From Methylobacterium sp. Leaf104 (GTDB lineage Bacteria > Pseudomonadota > Alphaproteobacteria > Rhizobiales > Beijerinckiaceae): a DNA stretch of 64,000 nt. The notes beneath the pieces are model-generated. The model made no database searches, had not been told where the DNA came from, and saw nothing but the letters and a program-made list of their open reading frames with translations. This document shows, in pieces, positions 8,045 to 16,964 of this stretch. How positions within the stretch are numbered: the stretch's first letter is position 1; each line of letters opens with the position of its first letter. The stretch is from positions 62,001 to 126,000 of the forward strand of contig NZ_LMMZ01000005.1 in the NCBI RefSeq assembly GCF_001422885.1. The letters are read 5' to 3'. The position numbers and the translations under genes are program-made.

Positions 8045-8075
8045 CGCAGGGCCGAGCGGATCGGGTTTCGACCCC
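8045..8075 (+). repeat. 31-bp repeat, right copy
   Basis: This is the inverted partner of 3702-3732, with 29 of 31 matching positions and the 20-base core GCGGATCGGGTTTCGACCCC identical. It closes the accessory block that holds the exporter, Crp regulator, pentapeptide protein and monooxygenase. Confidence 0.75.
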
Positions 8076-8149
8076 GAGCGGAGCCCCCCGCCTCCGACTT
8101 CGCCCCACGAGGGACAGGAGGCCAGCGCTCCCGCCCATCCCCCGCTGCC

Positions 8150-9220
8150 TCAGTTCTTGGCCAGCGCGTCCGCGAAGGCGATCATGCGGTTGCGGGCGTA
8201 GGTCGGCAGGCCGGCGCTGATCGAGGTACCGGTGTTGAAGGACGAGTTGCCCATCAGCACCTGGGCCGGCAGCAGGTTCTTGAGCACCGGCACGCGGGCG
8301 TATTCCTGCTTGCGGTCGAGGACGTCGCCCTTGATCGCGAGCGCCATGTAGGTGGTCACCACGGTCTTGCCCGGGTCGCCCGGCATGGGCTGGAACACCG
8401 CCAGGAACTTGCCGAAGCGCAGGATCTGGTTGACCCAGAAGATCGTCTGCTCCAGCCCGCCGGTCACCGGCGTGTCGACCTTGGTGAGGTTGCCCAGCGC
8501 CGCGATCTCCGCCGGGGGGAGGGTGCGCAGCTCGCTCTGGAACGAGACGAATTCGGCGATCTTCTTCGCGGCCCCATCCTCGAGCCGGTTGGCGAGCTTC
8601 ACGCCCAGCGGCAGCTTGCCCTCGAGATCGTAGCGCGACTCGATGCAGGTGGTGCCGACCTCGCACCAGGGCCGGTCCGGCCGCTTGGCGAAGGCGGCGG
8701 CCGGGTCCTTGTTGGGCGTCGCGTCGGCGGGGTTGAGCGCCTTGTGCTTGATCACCGGGTCCATCTTCGAGACGAAGCCGAGGGTGGCGTAGGAGGCCAG
8801 GTCGATGCTCTCCGGGGCCTTGGCCACCACGAACCGCCCCTGCGCCACGTAGACCTTGAGGGTCTCGTGCCGGCGCTTGGCGACCCCGTTCAGGGTCTGC
8901 ACGTAGTCGGGCTCGGCGTAGTCCGGGTGGGGCGCCAGCACCGCGCGCTCGCCGGGGCGGAGCTTGCCCCAGTCGAGATAGGGCACGAGCCCGTTCTCGG
9001 GCTTGGCCGGATCGTCGCGATGGTCGGTGAACAGGATGGTGCCGGGCTTCAGGCTCGCCAGACCCGCCGCCTCGATGGCGGGGACATCCTTGATCCGCTC
9101 CGAGACCGCCGGGGCGGCGGGCGGCTGGAGCTTGATGCCCTCCTGGGCGAGCCCTGGACGGAGGGCGCCGCCCGTCAGGGCGAGCGCGAGGAGAAGGGTC
9201 GCCGGAAGTTGCCTGTGCAC
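8150..9220 (-). CDS. Secreted protein of unknown function, about 356 aa
   Basis: It starts at GTG 9220 (MHRQLPATLLLALALTGGALRPGLAQ), a Sec signal peptide with likely cleavage at GLAQ. The mature protein of about 330 residues mixes charged and hydrophobic segments, has two close cysteines (CEVGTTC) that could form a disulphide, and ends with a helical stretch. No transmembrane helix beyond the signal and no family recognised. It lies 74 bp downstream of the class A penicillin-binding protein gene on the same strand, so an envelope role is plausible but inferred. Confidence 0.75.
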   Translation of the reverse strand: MHRQLPATLLLALALTGGALRPGLAQEGIKLQPPAAPAVSERIKDVPAIEAAGLASLKPGTILFTDHRDDPAKPENGLVPYLDWGKLRPGERAVLAPHPDYAEPDYVQTLNGVAKRRHETLKVYVAQGRFVVAKAPESIDLASYATLGFVSKMDPVIKHKALNPADATPNKDPAAAFAKRPDRPWCEVGTTCIESRYDLEGKLPLGVKLANRLEDGAAKKIAEFVSFQSELRTLPPAEIAALGNLTKVDTPVTGGLEQTIFWVNQILRFGKFLAVFQPMPGDPGKTVVTTYMALAIKGDVLDRKQEYARVPVLKNLLPAQVLMGNSSFNTGTSISAGLPTYARNRMIAFADALAKN

Positions 9221-9294
9221 GTCGGGGCCTCGGAGGTCGGCAAGAAAAGGTCGGAAACAAGGGAATCGGGGGCCGCGCCCGGGGCGGAGCGCCC

Positions 9295-12200
9295 TCAGAA
9301 GCGCGGCTCGTCGCCGAACAGGTAGTCGGGATCGCGGCGGCGCTGGCGCGGCCGGACCTCCTCCTCGTCGCCGAAGGGCGAGCGCTGCGTGCCCGGCCAG
9401 GGCTGGTAGGTCTCGGACTGCGCCCGGCGATTGCGCCGCTCGCCGAACGGATCGAGGAAATCGGAATCGGGCTGCGAGCGCCGCCGATCGTAATCCGGCT
9501 GCACCCGCCTGCCGCCGTCGAGGTCGCCGAACAGGCCGCCCGCCACGTCGGGGGCCTCGTCCGCGGCGCCGAGGTCGCCGTCCTCGGGATCGGGCCGCAT
9601 GGCGGTCCGGGTCTCGCGCGGCAGCAGCTTGTACTGGGTGTCGGCCATGCGGCCGTCTTTGATCCGGAAATGCTCCTGGAAGCCGCCGCCCTCCACGCGC
9701 TCGCCGCTGCGCGGGTCGATGCCGGCATCGGCGAGGTACGGGCGCGCCTCCGGGGAGGGCGGTGCCAGCGACGTGCGCGGCACGCCGTTCGCCCAGGCCG
9801 CCTGGAGGATGGTGCCCGCGATGGGCACCGCGAGGTGGCCGCCGGTCTGCCCGCGCCCGAGGGTCCGGCGGGTGCCGTCGGCATTGTCGTAGCCGACCCA
9901 GACCACGATGGTGATCTCGTTGGTGAAGCCCGCGAACCAGGCGTCGTTCTCGTTCTCGGAGGTGCCGGTCTTGCCGGCGATGGAGGACGAGAACCGGCTG
10001 AGCGCCGCGGCGGTGCCGTGGTTGGTCACGCCCTGCAGCATGGTCTTCAACTGGTAGAACGCCACCCGGTCGGCCGACCCGATGCGGGTCGGCGCTCGCG
10101 CCTCGCGGGTATAGAGGGTCTTGCCGTCGCGCTCGACGGATTCCAGGGCGTAGGGCGCCGGGCGGGCGCCCTCGTTGGCCACCGCCGCGTAGAACGCCGC
10201 GAGGTCCACCATCCGCACCGGCTGGGCGCCGAGCACGAAGGGATAGTAGCGCTCGCACTCGGCGTAGATCTGGGCCTCCAGGGCGAGGTCGCAGACCTTC
10301 TGCAGGCTGGCCGGCGCCTTGTCGGCGATGCCGCCCTGGAGCAGGCGGGCGGTGACGAGGTTCTTCGAGAATTCGAGGCCCCGGCGCAGGGTCGTGGCCC
10401 CGGCCCCCGCGCCCTCGTAGTTCTTCGGCGACCAGGAATCGCCGACCCCGCCGATGGGCGGCAGGGTGATGGCGGAATCCATCACCAGGGTGTTGGGCTG
10501 CAGGCCGGCATTGAGCGCGGCGAGGTAGGTCAGGGGCTTCAGGGTCGAGCCCGGCTGGCGCACCGTCTGGGTGACGCGGTTGAGCTGGCTCACCGGATAG
10601 GAGAACCCGCCCGCCATGGCGAGGATGCGCCCGGTCCGGTTCTCGAGCACCAGGGCGGCCCCCTGGACGCTCGGGCGGACCCGCAGGTCGGCGCGCGGCA
10701 CCTTCGCGTTCGGATCGCGCAGCTTCACGCGCACCACGTCGTAGGGCTGGAGCTTGCCGCGCGCCGGCCCCGGCTCGAGGCTGGCGGTGCGGCCGTCGGC
10801 GAGGCCGACCTTCGCAGCGCCGCCGCGGCCGGCCTCGAGGACCACGGCGAGAGGCCAGTGCACGTCGTAGAGGACCGGGCGGGCGGTCTCCAGCGCCCGC
10901 TGCCAGGCCGGCTTCGGGCGCTCGACCTTGGGCGCGGCCTGCTCGGCCGCCTTCTCGGCGGCGGCGGCCTTGCGCTCCGCCTTCGTCTTCGGGGCCGGCT
11001 TCGCGGCCGGGGCCGGCTTGACCGGATCGCCGGTGAGCAGGGGCACGCCCAGCGGCGAGGCCTCGGCCGCGGGAACCGCCGCCTCGAGCCTGCGCACCGC
11101 GTCGGCGAGGTTGAGCTCCGGCCCCTCGTAGCGGGCACGGCCGGTGGAGCGCTCGTAGGTGGAGAGCCCCTCCTGCAGGGCGGTCTCGGTGGCGGTCTGC
11201 AGGCCGGCATTGAGGGTGGAGCGCACCACGTGGCTGGCGGCGGTCAGCGACTCGACGCCCGCGAAGGTGCGCACCTCCCGGGCCAGGTGGTCGACGAAGT
11301 AGAAGCCGGAATCGCGCCGGGCCGCCTCGATCGGCTTGAGGCCGAGGGGCGCGTTGGCCGCCTCGCCGAGCTGCGCCTCGGTGATGAGGCCCTCCTCCTT
11401 CATGCGCGCGAGCACGTAGGCCCGGCGCTCGCGCGCCCGGTCGGGATACTTGTCGGGGCTGTAGAAGTTCGGGCCCTTGGGCATGCCGGCGAGCAGCGCG
11501 GCCTCCGGCACGGTGAGCTGGCCCACCGATTTGCCGAAGTAGCTGCGCGCCGCCATCTCGATGCCGTAGGCGCCGCGGCCGAGATAGATGCCGTTGAGGT
11601 AGAGCTCCAGGATCTGCGGCTTGCCCAGGATGTGCTCCAGGCGGGAGGCCACGATCATCTCGCGGATCTTGCGCTCGTAGGTGACGTCGTCGCCGACCGA
11701 GAGGTTCTTGACCACCTGCTGGGTGATGGTGGAGCCGCCGGCCGGGCGGCCCGGCGAGGCGAGGTTGCCGATGAAGGCCCGGATCACCCCGCGCTCGTCG
11801 ATGCCCTTGTGCGTCTCGAAGCGCTTGTCCTCGGCCGCCACGAAGGCCTTCTGCACCAGCGTCGGCACCTCGGCGATCGGCACGCTGAGGCGCCGGCCGT
11901 TGGCCTCGAAGGCCTCGGCGTAGCGCTTGCCCGCCCCGTCGAGGATGAGGCTGGCGCCGGGGAGCTTGCGCTCCTTCAGGGCCTCGGCCGAGGGCAGGTC
12001 GGCCACCGCCTTGTTGTAGAAGGCGATGACCTCGGCCGCGTCGAAGGGCGAGTCCTTCGGGTTCTCGCCCTTGCAGAACTGGCGGTAGCTGACGTTCAGC
12101 TCGCCGATGTCGAGGCCGTGCAGGATCTTCGGGGCGCTGGCGCCCGCCACCGCGCTCGGGTCCTCCATGGCGGTGGAGATCAGCTCGTCGAGGTTGATGT

Positions 12201-12369
12201 CCTCGATGTCGAAGGCCTTGCGCATGTGGGCGCAGCCGTCGCGCAGGATCTGCACCACCTGGGCCTTGTCGGCCACGGGATCGAACTGCGTCTTCACCGC
12301 GTCCGGCCGCGTCGTGACCTGACTGAGCGTCAGCGCGGTGGCGAACAGCTTGATCAGGATGATGTTCAT
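9295..12369 (-). CDS. Class A penicillin-binding protein (transglycosylase/transpeptidase)
   Basis: A 1024-residue bifunctional peptidoglycan synthase. The GT51 transglycosylase domain spans about 140-370, with the catalytic AEDKRF motif at 180-184 (Glu180) and GGSTITQQ at 211-218. The transpeptidase domain has STLK at 608-611 (Ser608 nucleophile), SKN at 668-670 and KTG at 800-802. Between them is an Ala/Lys/Pro-rich insert (about 450-490) and an OB-like segment. The C-terminal 120 residues are highly charged and probably disordered. ATG 12369 was chosen because it begins the hydrophobic segment IILIKLFATALTLS; only this short stretch could serve as membrane anchor, weaker than in most PBP1A proteins. 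It acts in the periplasm on lipid II. Confidence 0.93.
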   Translation of the reverse strand: MNIILIKLFATALTLSQVTTRPDAVKTQFDPVADKAQVVQILRDGCAHMRKAFDIEDINLDELISTAMEDPSAVAGASAPKILHGLDIGELNVSYRQFCKGENPKDSPFDAAEVIAFYNKAVADLPSAEALKERKLPGASLILDGAGKRYAEAFEANGRRLSVPIAEVPTLVQKAFVAAEDKRFETHKGIDERGVIRAFIGNLASPGRPAGGSTITQQVVKNLSVGDDVTYERKIREMIVASRLEHILGKPQILELYLNGIYLGRGAYGIEMAARSYFGKSVGQLTVPEAALLAGMPKGPNFYSPDKYPDRARERRAYVLARMKEEGLITEAQLGEAANAPLGLKPIEAARRDSGFYFVDHLAREVRTFAGVESLTAASHVVRSTLNAGLQTATETALQEGLSTYERSTGRARYEGPELNLADAVRRLEAAVPAAEASPLGVPLLTGDPVKPAPAAKPAPKTKAERKAAAAEKAAEQAAPKVERPKPAWQRALETARPVLYDVHWPLAVVLEAGRGGAAKVGLADGRTASLEPGPARGKLQPYDVVRVKLRDPNAKVPRADLRVRPSVQGAALVLENRTGRILAMAGGFSYPVSQLNRVTQTVRQPGSTLKPLTYLAALNAGLQPNTLVMDSAITLPPIGGVGDSWSPKNYEGAGAGATTLRRGLEFSKNLVTARLLQGGIADKAPASLQKVCDLALEAQIYAECERYYPFVLGAQPVRMVDLAAFYAAVANEGARPAPYALESVERDGKTLYTREARAPTRIGSADRVAFYQLKTMLQGVTNHGTAAALSRFSSSIAGKTGTSENENDAWFAGFTNEITIVVWVGYDNADGTRRTLGRGQTGGHLAVPIAGTILQAAWANGVPRTSLAPPSPEARPYLADAGIDPRSGERVEGGGFQEHFRIKDGRMADTQYKLLPRETRTAMRPDPEDGDLGAADEAPDVAGGLFGDLDGGRRVQPDYDRRRSQPDSDFLDPFGERRNRRAQSETYQPWPGTQRSPFGDEEEVRPRQRRRDPDYLFGDEPRF

Positions 12370-12585
12370 GCGGGCCGGGATACCGGAGGTTGGGCGTGGC
12401 GCGGTCGGGGCCGCACGGTCATAGCCGAGACCGCGCGCCGGAGCGTGGCAGATGCACTGCACAAGGCGGCTGATTTAAGGACGGCGCGGCCAAGCTCGAC
12501 GCCTCCCGCCCCCGGCGCCGCGCACGGCAACGCTTTCCCGGGGATCCGCGTTGGGCCCGGGGCATCGGCCCCCGGGGATGGCGGC

Positions 12586-14253
12586 ATGATCAAGGACCTC
12601 TGGTACAAGAACGCCGTCGTCTACTGCCTGTCGGTCCGGACCTTCCTCGACGGCAACGGCGACGGCATCGGCGACTTCGCCGGGCTGGAGCGCCGGCTCG
12701 ACTACCTGCAGGGCATCGGCATCACGGCGATCTGGCTGATGCCGTTCCAGCCCTCGCCCAAGCGCGACGGCGGCTACGACATCTCCGACTATTACGGCGT
12801 CGACCCGGATTACGGCTCGCTCGGCGACTTCGTCGCCTTCACCCACGCGGCCAAGCAGCGGGGCCTGCGCGTCCTGATCGACCTCGTGGTCAACCACACC
12901 TCGGACCAGCATCCCTGGTTCCAGTCGGCCCGCTCGGACCCCGACTCACCCTACCGGGACTGGTACGTCTGGTCGAAGACCCGCCCGCCGCACGCCGACG
13001 AGGGCATGGTCTTCCCCGGCGTCCAGACCACGACCTGGACCCGGGACGCCAAGGCGGGGGCCTACTACTTCCACCGCTTCATGCCGTTCCAGCCGGACCT
13101 CAACACCGCCCACCCGGCGGTGCGGGCCGAGATCCAGAAGATCATGGGCTTCTGGATCCAGCTCGGGGTCTCGGGCTTCCGCATGGACGCGGTGCCCTTC
13201 GTCATCGCCAAGAAGGGGCCGGAGGTCACGGGCGAGCCCGACGAGCAGTTCGACATGCTGCGCGACTTCCGCGAGTTCCTGCAATGGCGCCAGGGCGACG
13301 CCATCATCCTGGGCGAGGCCAACATCCTGCCCAGGAAGGACCTGGACTATTTCGGCGACGACGCCGACCGGCTCCACATGCTGTTCAACTTCCAGGTCAA
13401 CCAGGCCCTGTTCTACGGGCTCGCCTCCGGCGACGGGCGCCCGCTGGCCAAGGCCATGCGCAAGACCTGGAACCGGCCGGATTCGGCCCAGTGGGCGGTG
13501 TTCCTGCGCAACCACGACGAGCTCGACCTCGGGCGCCTCACCGAGGCCCAGCGCCAGACGGTGTTCTCCGCCTTCGGACCCGAGAGGGGGATGCAGCTCT
13601 ACGACCGCGGCATCCGGCGGCGCCTCGCCCCGATGCTCGGGGGCGACCAGCAGCGCATCGAGCTCGCCTATTCGCTGATGTTCACCCTGCCGGGCACGCC
13701 GGTGCTGCGCTACGGCGACGAGATCGGCATGGGCGACGACCTCGCGCTCAAGGAGCGCGAATGCGCCCGCACGCCGATGCAGTGGAACGCCGAGGCCCAG
13801 GGCGGCTTCACCAAGAGCGAGACCCCGACCCTGCCGGTGATCGACCACGGCGCCTACGGCTTCGACCACGTCAACGTGGCGCGCCAGCGCCACGACCGCG
13901 GCTCGCTCCTGAACTGGATGGAGAGCATCATCCGCACCCGCAAGGAGGTGCCGGAGATCGGCTGGGGCGACTTCGTGGTGATCGAGACGGCCTCGCCGGC
14001 GATCCTGGCGATCCGCTACGACTGGGAGGGCAATTCCGTGCTCTGCGTGCACAACCTCGCGGGCACGCCGATGGAGATCGAACTCTCGGCCGGGATCGAG
14101 GGGCCGGAGGGCCGGATCCTCGTCGACCTCCTCACCGGCCGCCGCTGCGAGGCGGACGAGGCGGGCCGCCACTGCCTGATGATGGAGCGCTACGGCTACC
14201 ACTGGTTCCGCGTCGGCGGCCTCGACGCGCCGCTGAAGCGGCGGGTGGGGTGA
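12586..14253 (+). CDS. GH13 alpha-amylase-family glucosyl enzyme (trehalose synthase-like)
   Basis: A 555-residue (beta/alpha)8-barrel enzyme. The four GH13 signature regions are intact: DLVVNHTS (about 99-106), GFRMDAVP with nucleophile Asp201, ILGEANI with acid/base Glu244, and FLRNHDE with Asp311. The N-terminal WYKNAVVYCLSVRTFLDGNG and the general layout match trehalose synthases and related glucosyltransferases. The C-terminal maltokinase domain found in some fused trehalose synthases is absent. Substrate is likely maltose or a short alpha-glucan, but this cannot be fixed by sequence. It is divergent from the PBP gene; no other trehalose gene is nearby. Confidence 0.88.
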   Translation: MIKDLWYKNAVVYCLSVRTFLDGNGDGIGDFAGLERRLDYLQGIGITAIWLMPFQPSPKRDGGYDISDYYGVDPDYGSLGDFVAFTHAAKQRGLRVLIDLVVNHTSDQHPWFQSARSDPDSPYRDWYVWSKTRPPHADEGMVFPGVQTTTWTRDAKAGAYYFHRFMPFQPDLNTAHPAVRAEIQKIMGFWIQLGVSGFRMDAVPFVIAKKGPEVTGEPDEQFDMLRDFREFLQWRQGDAIILGEANILPRKDLDYFGDDADRLHMLFNFQVNQALFYGLASGDGRPLAKAMRKTWNRPDSAQWAVFLRNHDELDLGRLTEAQRQTVFSAFGPERGMQLYDRGIRRRLAPMLGGDQQRIELAYSLMFTLPGTPVLRYGDEIGMGDDLALKERECARTPMQWNAEAQGGFTKSETPTLPVIDHGAYGFDHVNVARQRHDRGSLLNWMESIIRTRKEVPEIGWGDFVVIETASPAILAIRYDWEGNSVLCVHNLAGTPMEIELSAGIEGPEGRILVDLLTGRRCEADEAGRHCLMMERYGYHWFRVGGLDAPLKRRVG

Positions 14254-14383
14254 AGCGCTCCTGTTGCGCCCGAGCAGGACCAGCCAGCCGCCCCCTTCTC
14301 CGGCCTGAGGTACGGACGCGAGGCGTAAGGCGTGCTCGGTCCTTCGTATGTGGAATACACAACGGAGGTCCGACATCCCACGC

Positions 14384-14412
14384 TTGCAAACACCACGCCC
14401 AAGCGATACATT
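14384..14412 (+). promoter_or_regulatory. Candidate sigma70-type promoter of higBA
   Basis: TTGCAA (14384-14389), 17 nt, then TACATT (14407-14412), each close to the -35 and -10 consensus, with ideal spacing. The -10 falls inside the inverted repeat at 14403-14423, so repressor binding there would block polymerase. Confidence 0.55.
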
Positions 14413-14423
14413 TAACGTATCGC
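14403..14423. promoter_or_regulatory. Inverted-repeat operator of higBA
   Basis: Perfect 7-bp arms GCGATAC and GTATCGC are separated by ATTTAAC, ending 11 bp before the higB ATG. ATAC-N7-GTAT symmetry over the -10 element is what an autoregulating HigA dimer would need. A weaker GTAT/ATAC pair lies at 14346-14358. Confidence 0.6.
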
Positions 14424-14434
14424 GTACCAGACTG

Positions 14435-14716
14435 ATGATCCAGAGCTTCGCAGACAAGCACACCGAAGCACTCTTCGATGGCGGTCCATGCCATCGTCAG
14501 TGGCGTGCCTTCGAAAAGGTCGCGACGCGCAAGCTCGACATGCTCGACGCGGCGACGACCCTGGATGATCTGCGCTCACCGCCGGGAAACCGGCTGGAGC
14601 TTCTGAAGGGAAGCCGCGCCGGCCAGTACAGCATCCGCATCAACGATCAGTGGCGGATCTGCTTCGCATGGACGGAACAGGGTCCAGAGTACGTCGAAAT
14701 CGTCGACTATCATTGA
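14435..14716 (+). CDS. higB: HigB/RelE-type toxin
   Basis: A 93-residue protein of the HigB (plasmid-maintenance killer) family, RelE fold, which in characterised members cleaves mRNA on the ribosome. Visible hallmarks are MIQSFADKHTEALF at the start, GNRLELLKGSRAGQYSIRIN in the middle and RICFAWTEQGPEYVEIVDYH at the end, with normal full length. It lies directly downstream of the operator and 22 bp upstream of higA; the toxin-first order is typical of higBA. It appears intact. Confidence 0.92.
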   Translation: MIQSFADKHTEALFDGGPCHRQWRAFEKVATRKLDMLDAATTLDDLRSPPGNRLELLKGSRAGQYSIRINDQWRICFAWTEQGPEYVEIVDYH

Positions 14717-14738
14717 AAGACCGTCCAGGAGATCGGCC

Positions 14739-15038
14739 ATGGCCCGCATCCGCACCCATCCCGGCGAAATCCTCGTAGAGGAATACCTGACGCCGCTCGA
14801 CCTCTCCGCCCGGCAGTTCGCAACGGAGATCGGCGTGCCGCCCAATCGCGTCTCCGAGATCATCCGGGGGCGGCGCGGCATCACCGCCGATACCGCGATC
14901 CGGCTCGGCGTCCGCTTCGGAACCGCGCCGCAATTCTGGCTCAACCTGCAGAACGCCCACGACCTGTCGAAGGCGCGCGCGACGGTGGATTATTCCGGTA
15001 TCCGACCCCGGGAGACCGAGGCCGCCGCGACGTCCTGA
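14739..15038 (+). CDS. higA: HigA antitoxin (XRE-type HTH)
   Basis: A 99-residue antitoxin. It starts RIRTHPGEILVEEYLTPLDL, the usual HigA N terminus, followed by a helix-turn-helix (about 22-60, ARQFATEIGVPPNRVSEIIR) and the family tail TAPQFWLNLQNAHDL. It binds HigB and represses its own promoter. AGGAG lies upstream of ATG 14739. It ends 15 bp from the convergent ABC1 kinase gene. Confidence 0.93.
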   Translation: MARIRTHPGEILVEEYLTPLDLSARQFATEIGVPPNRVSEIIRGRRGITADTAIRLGVRFGTAPQFWLNLQNAHDLSKARATVDYSGIRPRETEAAATS

Positions 15039-15053
15039 GGATCGCCCGATCCG

Positions 15054-16688
15054 CTACTTGTTGCGCCCGAGCAGCACGAGCCAGCCGATCCCGATCACGC
15101 AGACCATGGCGCCGACGGTGATGAAGGCGGGGGTGCCGAGGTCCATGAAGCGGGGGGCGAGCTGCGTCGCGAAGGCGGCGACGATGAGCGCCACCGCGAT
15201 GCGGGCGGCGGCGCGCTCGATGCCGCGGGTGAGCTTCTCGATGCCCTTGAGCTCGATCTCGACGGTGACGCGGCCCTGCTTCAGGCGCACCAGCATCAGG
15301 TGGATCAGGGTCGGCAGCTCCGAGGCCGCGCCGAACAGGCCCGCGCCCACCGCCTCGACCTTGCGGGTGAGGCCCTTGATCGAGAATTGCGAGGCGAGCT
15401 TGCGCCGCACGGTGGGGCCGGCGGCCGAGAACAGGTCGAAGCCCGGATCGAGCTGGCGCATCACCCCGTCGGCCGTCACCAGCCCCTTGAACAGGATGGC
15501 GAGGTCGGTGGGCATGGCGAGGTCGTTCTCGCGGGCCATGGTCATGAAGTCGGTGAGCAGTGCCCCGAAATCGAGGGTGGCGCCGGTGTGGCGGGCCACG
15601 AAGGCCTGCGAGGAGGCCTCGAGCTTGGTCAGGTCCGGGTTGCTCGAGCCGCTCCAGTCGAGGAGCACGGCCATCAGCCCGTCGGAATCCTCCTTGAGCA
15701 TGGCGCCGATCAGCATCAGGAGCTGCGTGCGCCGGCGCTGGGACAGGCGCCCGATGATGCCGAAATCGATGAAGCCGATCCGGTTGTCCGGCATGATCAG
15801 CATGTTGCCGGGATGCGGGTCGGCGTGGAACACGCCCTCGATCAGGGCCATCTGCAGGAAGGCGTCGGTGCCCTTCTGGGCGAGCAGCACCTTGTCGTAG
15901 CCGGCGGCGTCCAGGCGGGCATGGTCGTTGGGCGGGATGCCGTGCACGAATTCCTGCACGAGCACGCGCTCGGAGGTCCATTCCCAGTGGATCTTGGGCA
16001 CCACGATGTCGTCGCGGTCGGCGAAGATCGCCGCGATGGTCTCGCAGTTGCGCGCCTCGTTGATGAGGTCGAGCTCGCCGTAGAGGCCGCTGGCCAGGTG
16101 GCGCATCTGCTCCTGGGGCTGGTAGCGGCCGAATTCCGGCCACTCGTCCACGACGATGCGGGTGGCGTGGCCCATCAGGCGCAGGTCCGCCTCGATGGTC
16201 TTGCGCAGGCCCGGCCGCAGCACCTTCACCACCACCTCCTCGCCCGTCTGCAGGCGGGCGCGGTAGACCTGGGCGATGGAGGCGGCGGCGAGCGGCGTGG
16301 TGTCGAACTCGGCGAAGACCTCCGCGGGGGGCGCCCCGAGATCCTCCTCGAGCTGGGGCCGGATGCGCTCCCACGGGATCGGCGAGACCTGGCTGTGGAG
16401 CTTCTCCAGCTCCTCGGTCCATTCCGGGGTGAGCAGGTCGGGCCGGCTCGCCAGGATCTGGCCGAGCTTGACGAAGGTCGGCCCCAGGGTCTCGATCGCC
16501 CGGCGCACCCGCTGGGGCTGCGACAGGCGGGCGATGTCCACCTGCGGCGTCCGGCGCTTGGCCAGACGCGCCACCTGGGCGAGGCCCAGGCGCTCGACCA
16601 CCTTGGTGACGCCGAAGCCGATGAGGACGGACGCGATCTCCCCGAGGCGCTGCCGGTCCCGTGCGGCGACGAAGGCGGTTTTCAGCAT
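15054..16688 (-). CDS. ABC1/UbiB-family atypical kinase
   Basis: A 544-residue protein of the ABC1/AarF/UbiB family, atypical kinases or ATPases required for quinone or lipid homeostasis. The family KxGQ region appears as TFVKLGQILASRPDLL (about 70-85), the nucleotide-binding region follows, then the conserved HADPHPGN and FIDFG motifs (about 290-315). Two hydrophobic helices at the C terminus would anchor it in the inner membrane. Start ATG 16688 (MLKTAFVAARDRQRLGE). It may be the ubiquinone factor UbiB, but it is not next to ubiE or other ubi genes, so a paralogue is equally likely and no symbol is given. Confidence 0.87.
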   Translation of the reverse strand: MLKTAFVAARDRQRLGEIASVLIGFGVTKVVERLGLAQVARLAKRRTPQVDIARLSQPQRVRRAIETLGPTFVKLGQILASRPDLLTPEWTEELEKLHSQVSPIPWERIRPQLEEDLGAPPAEVFAEFDTTPLAAASIAQVYRARLQTGEEVVVKVLRPGLRKTIEADLRLMGHATRIVVDEWPEFGRYQPQEQMRHLASGLYGELDLINEARNCETIAAIFADRDDIVVPKIHWEWTSERVLVQEFVHGIPPNDHARLDAAGYDKVLLAQKGTDAFLQMALIEGVFHADPHPGNMLIMPDNRIGFIDFGIIGRLSQRRRTQLLMLIGAMLKEDSDGLMAVLLDWSGSSNPDLTKLEASSQAFVARHTGATLDFGALLTDFMTMARENDLAMPTDLAILFKGLVTADGVMRQLDPGFDLFSAAGPTVRRKLASQFSIKGLTRKVEAVGAGLFGAASELPTLIHLMLVRLKQGRVTVEIELKGIEKLTRGIERAAARIAVALIVAAFATQLAPRFMDLGTPAFITVGAMVCVIGIGWLVLLGRNK

Positions 16689-16964
16689 GTGCGCAAGGGG
16701 CCCGGATGGGGAGAGGGGAAGCGGAACGGGTCGGCCGGCGAGGCGGTGCGGCCGGACCGTGGTTAAGGCTCCGTTAGGCCCGTGGCGAGGCCGAAGTTTG
16801 ACCATGAGGCCGCGGCGAGCGCGGCCGAATCGCACTCGCGGCGGATTCGCGCCCGCGCCGATCTCGGGCTAGACAGGCCTCCATCGGCACCGGAGCGGCG
16901 CCGACCCCCTGCCGGGGCGGGCGGCCAGTCCGGACCGCCGCGGCGCCATCCCGCGAGACTCCCG

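Noticed and set aside
9670..12585. A very long plus-strand frame opposite the PBP gene, continuous with the GH13 gene
   Set aside because: The part before 12586 is the antisense shadow of the PBP; the enzyme's natural N terminus starts at 12586.
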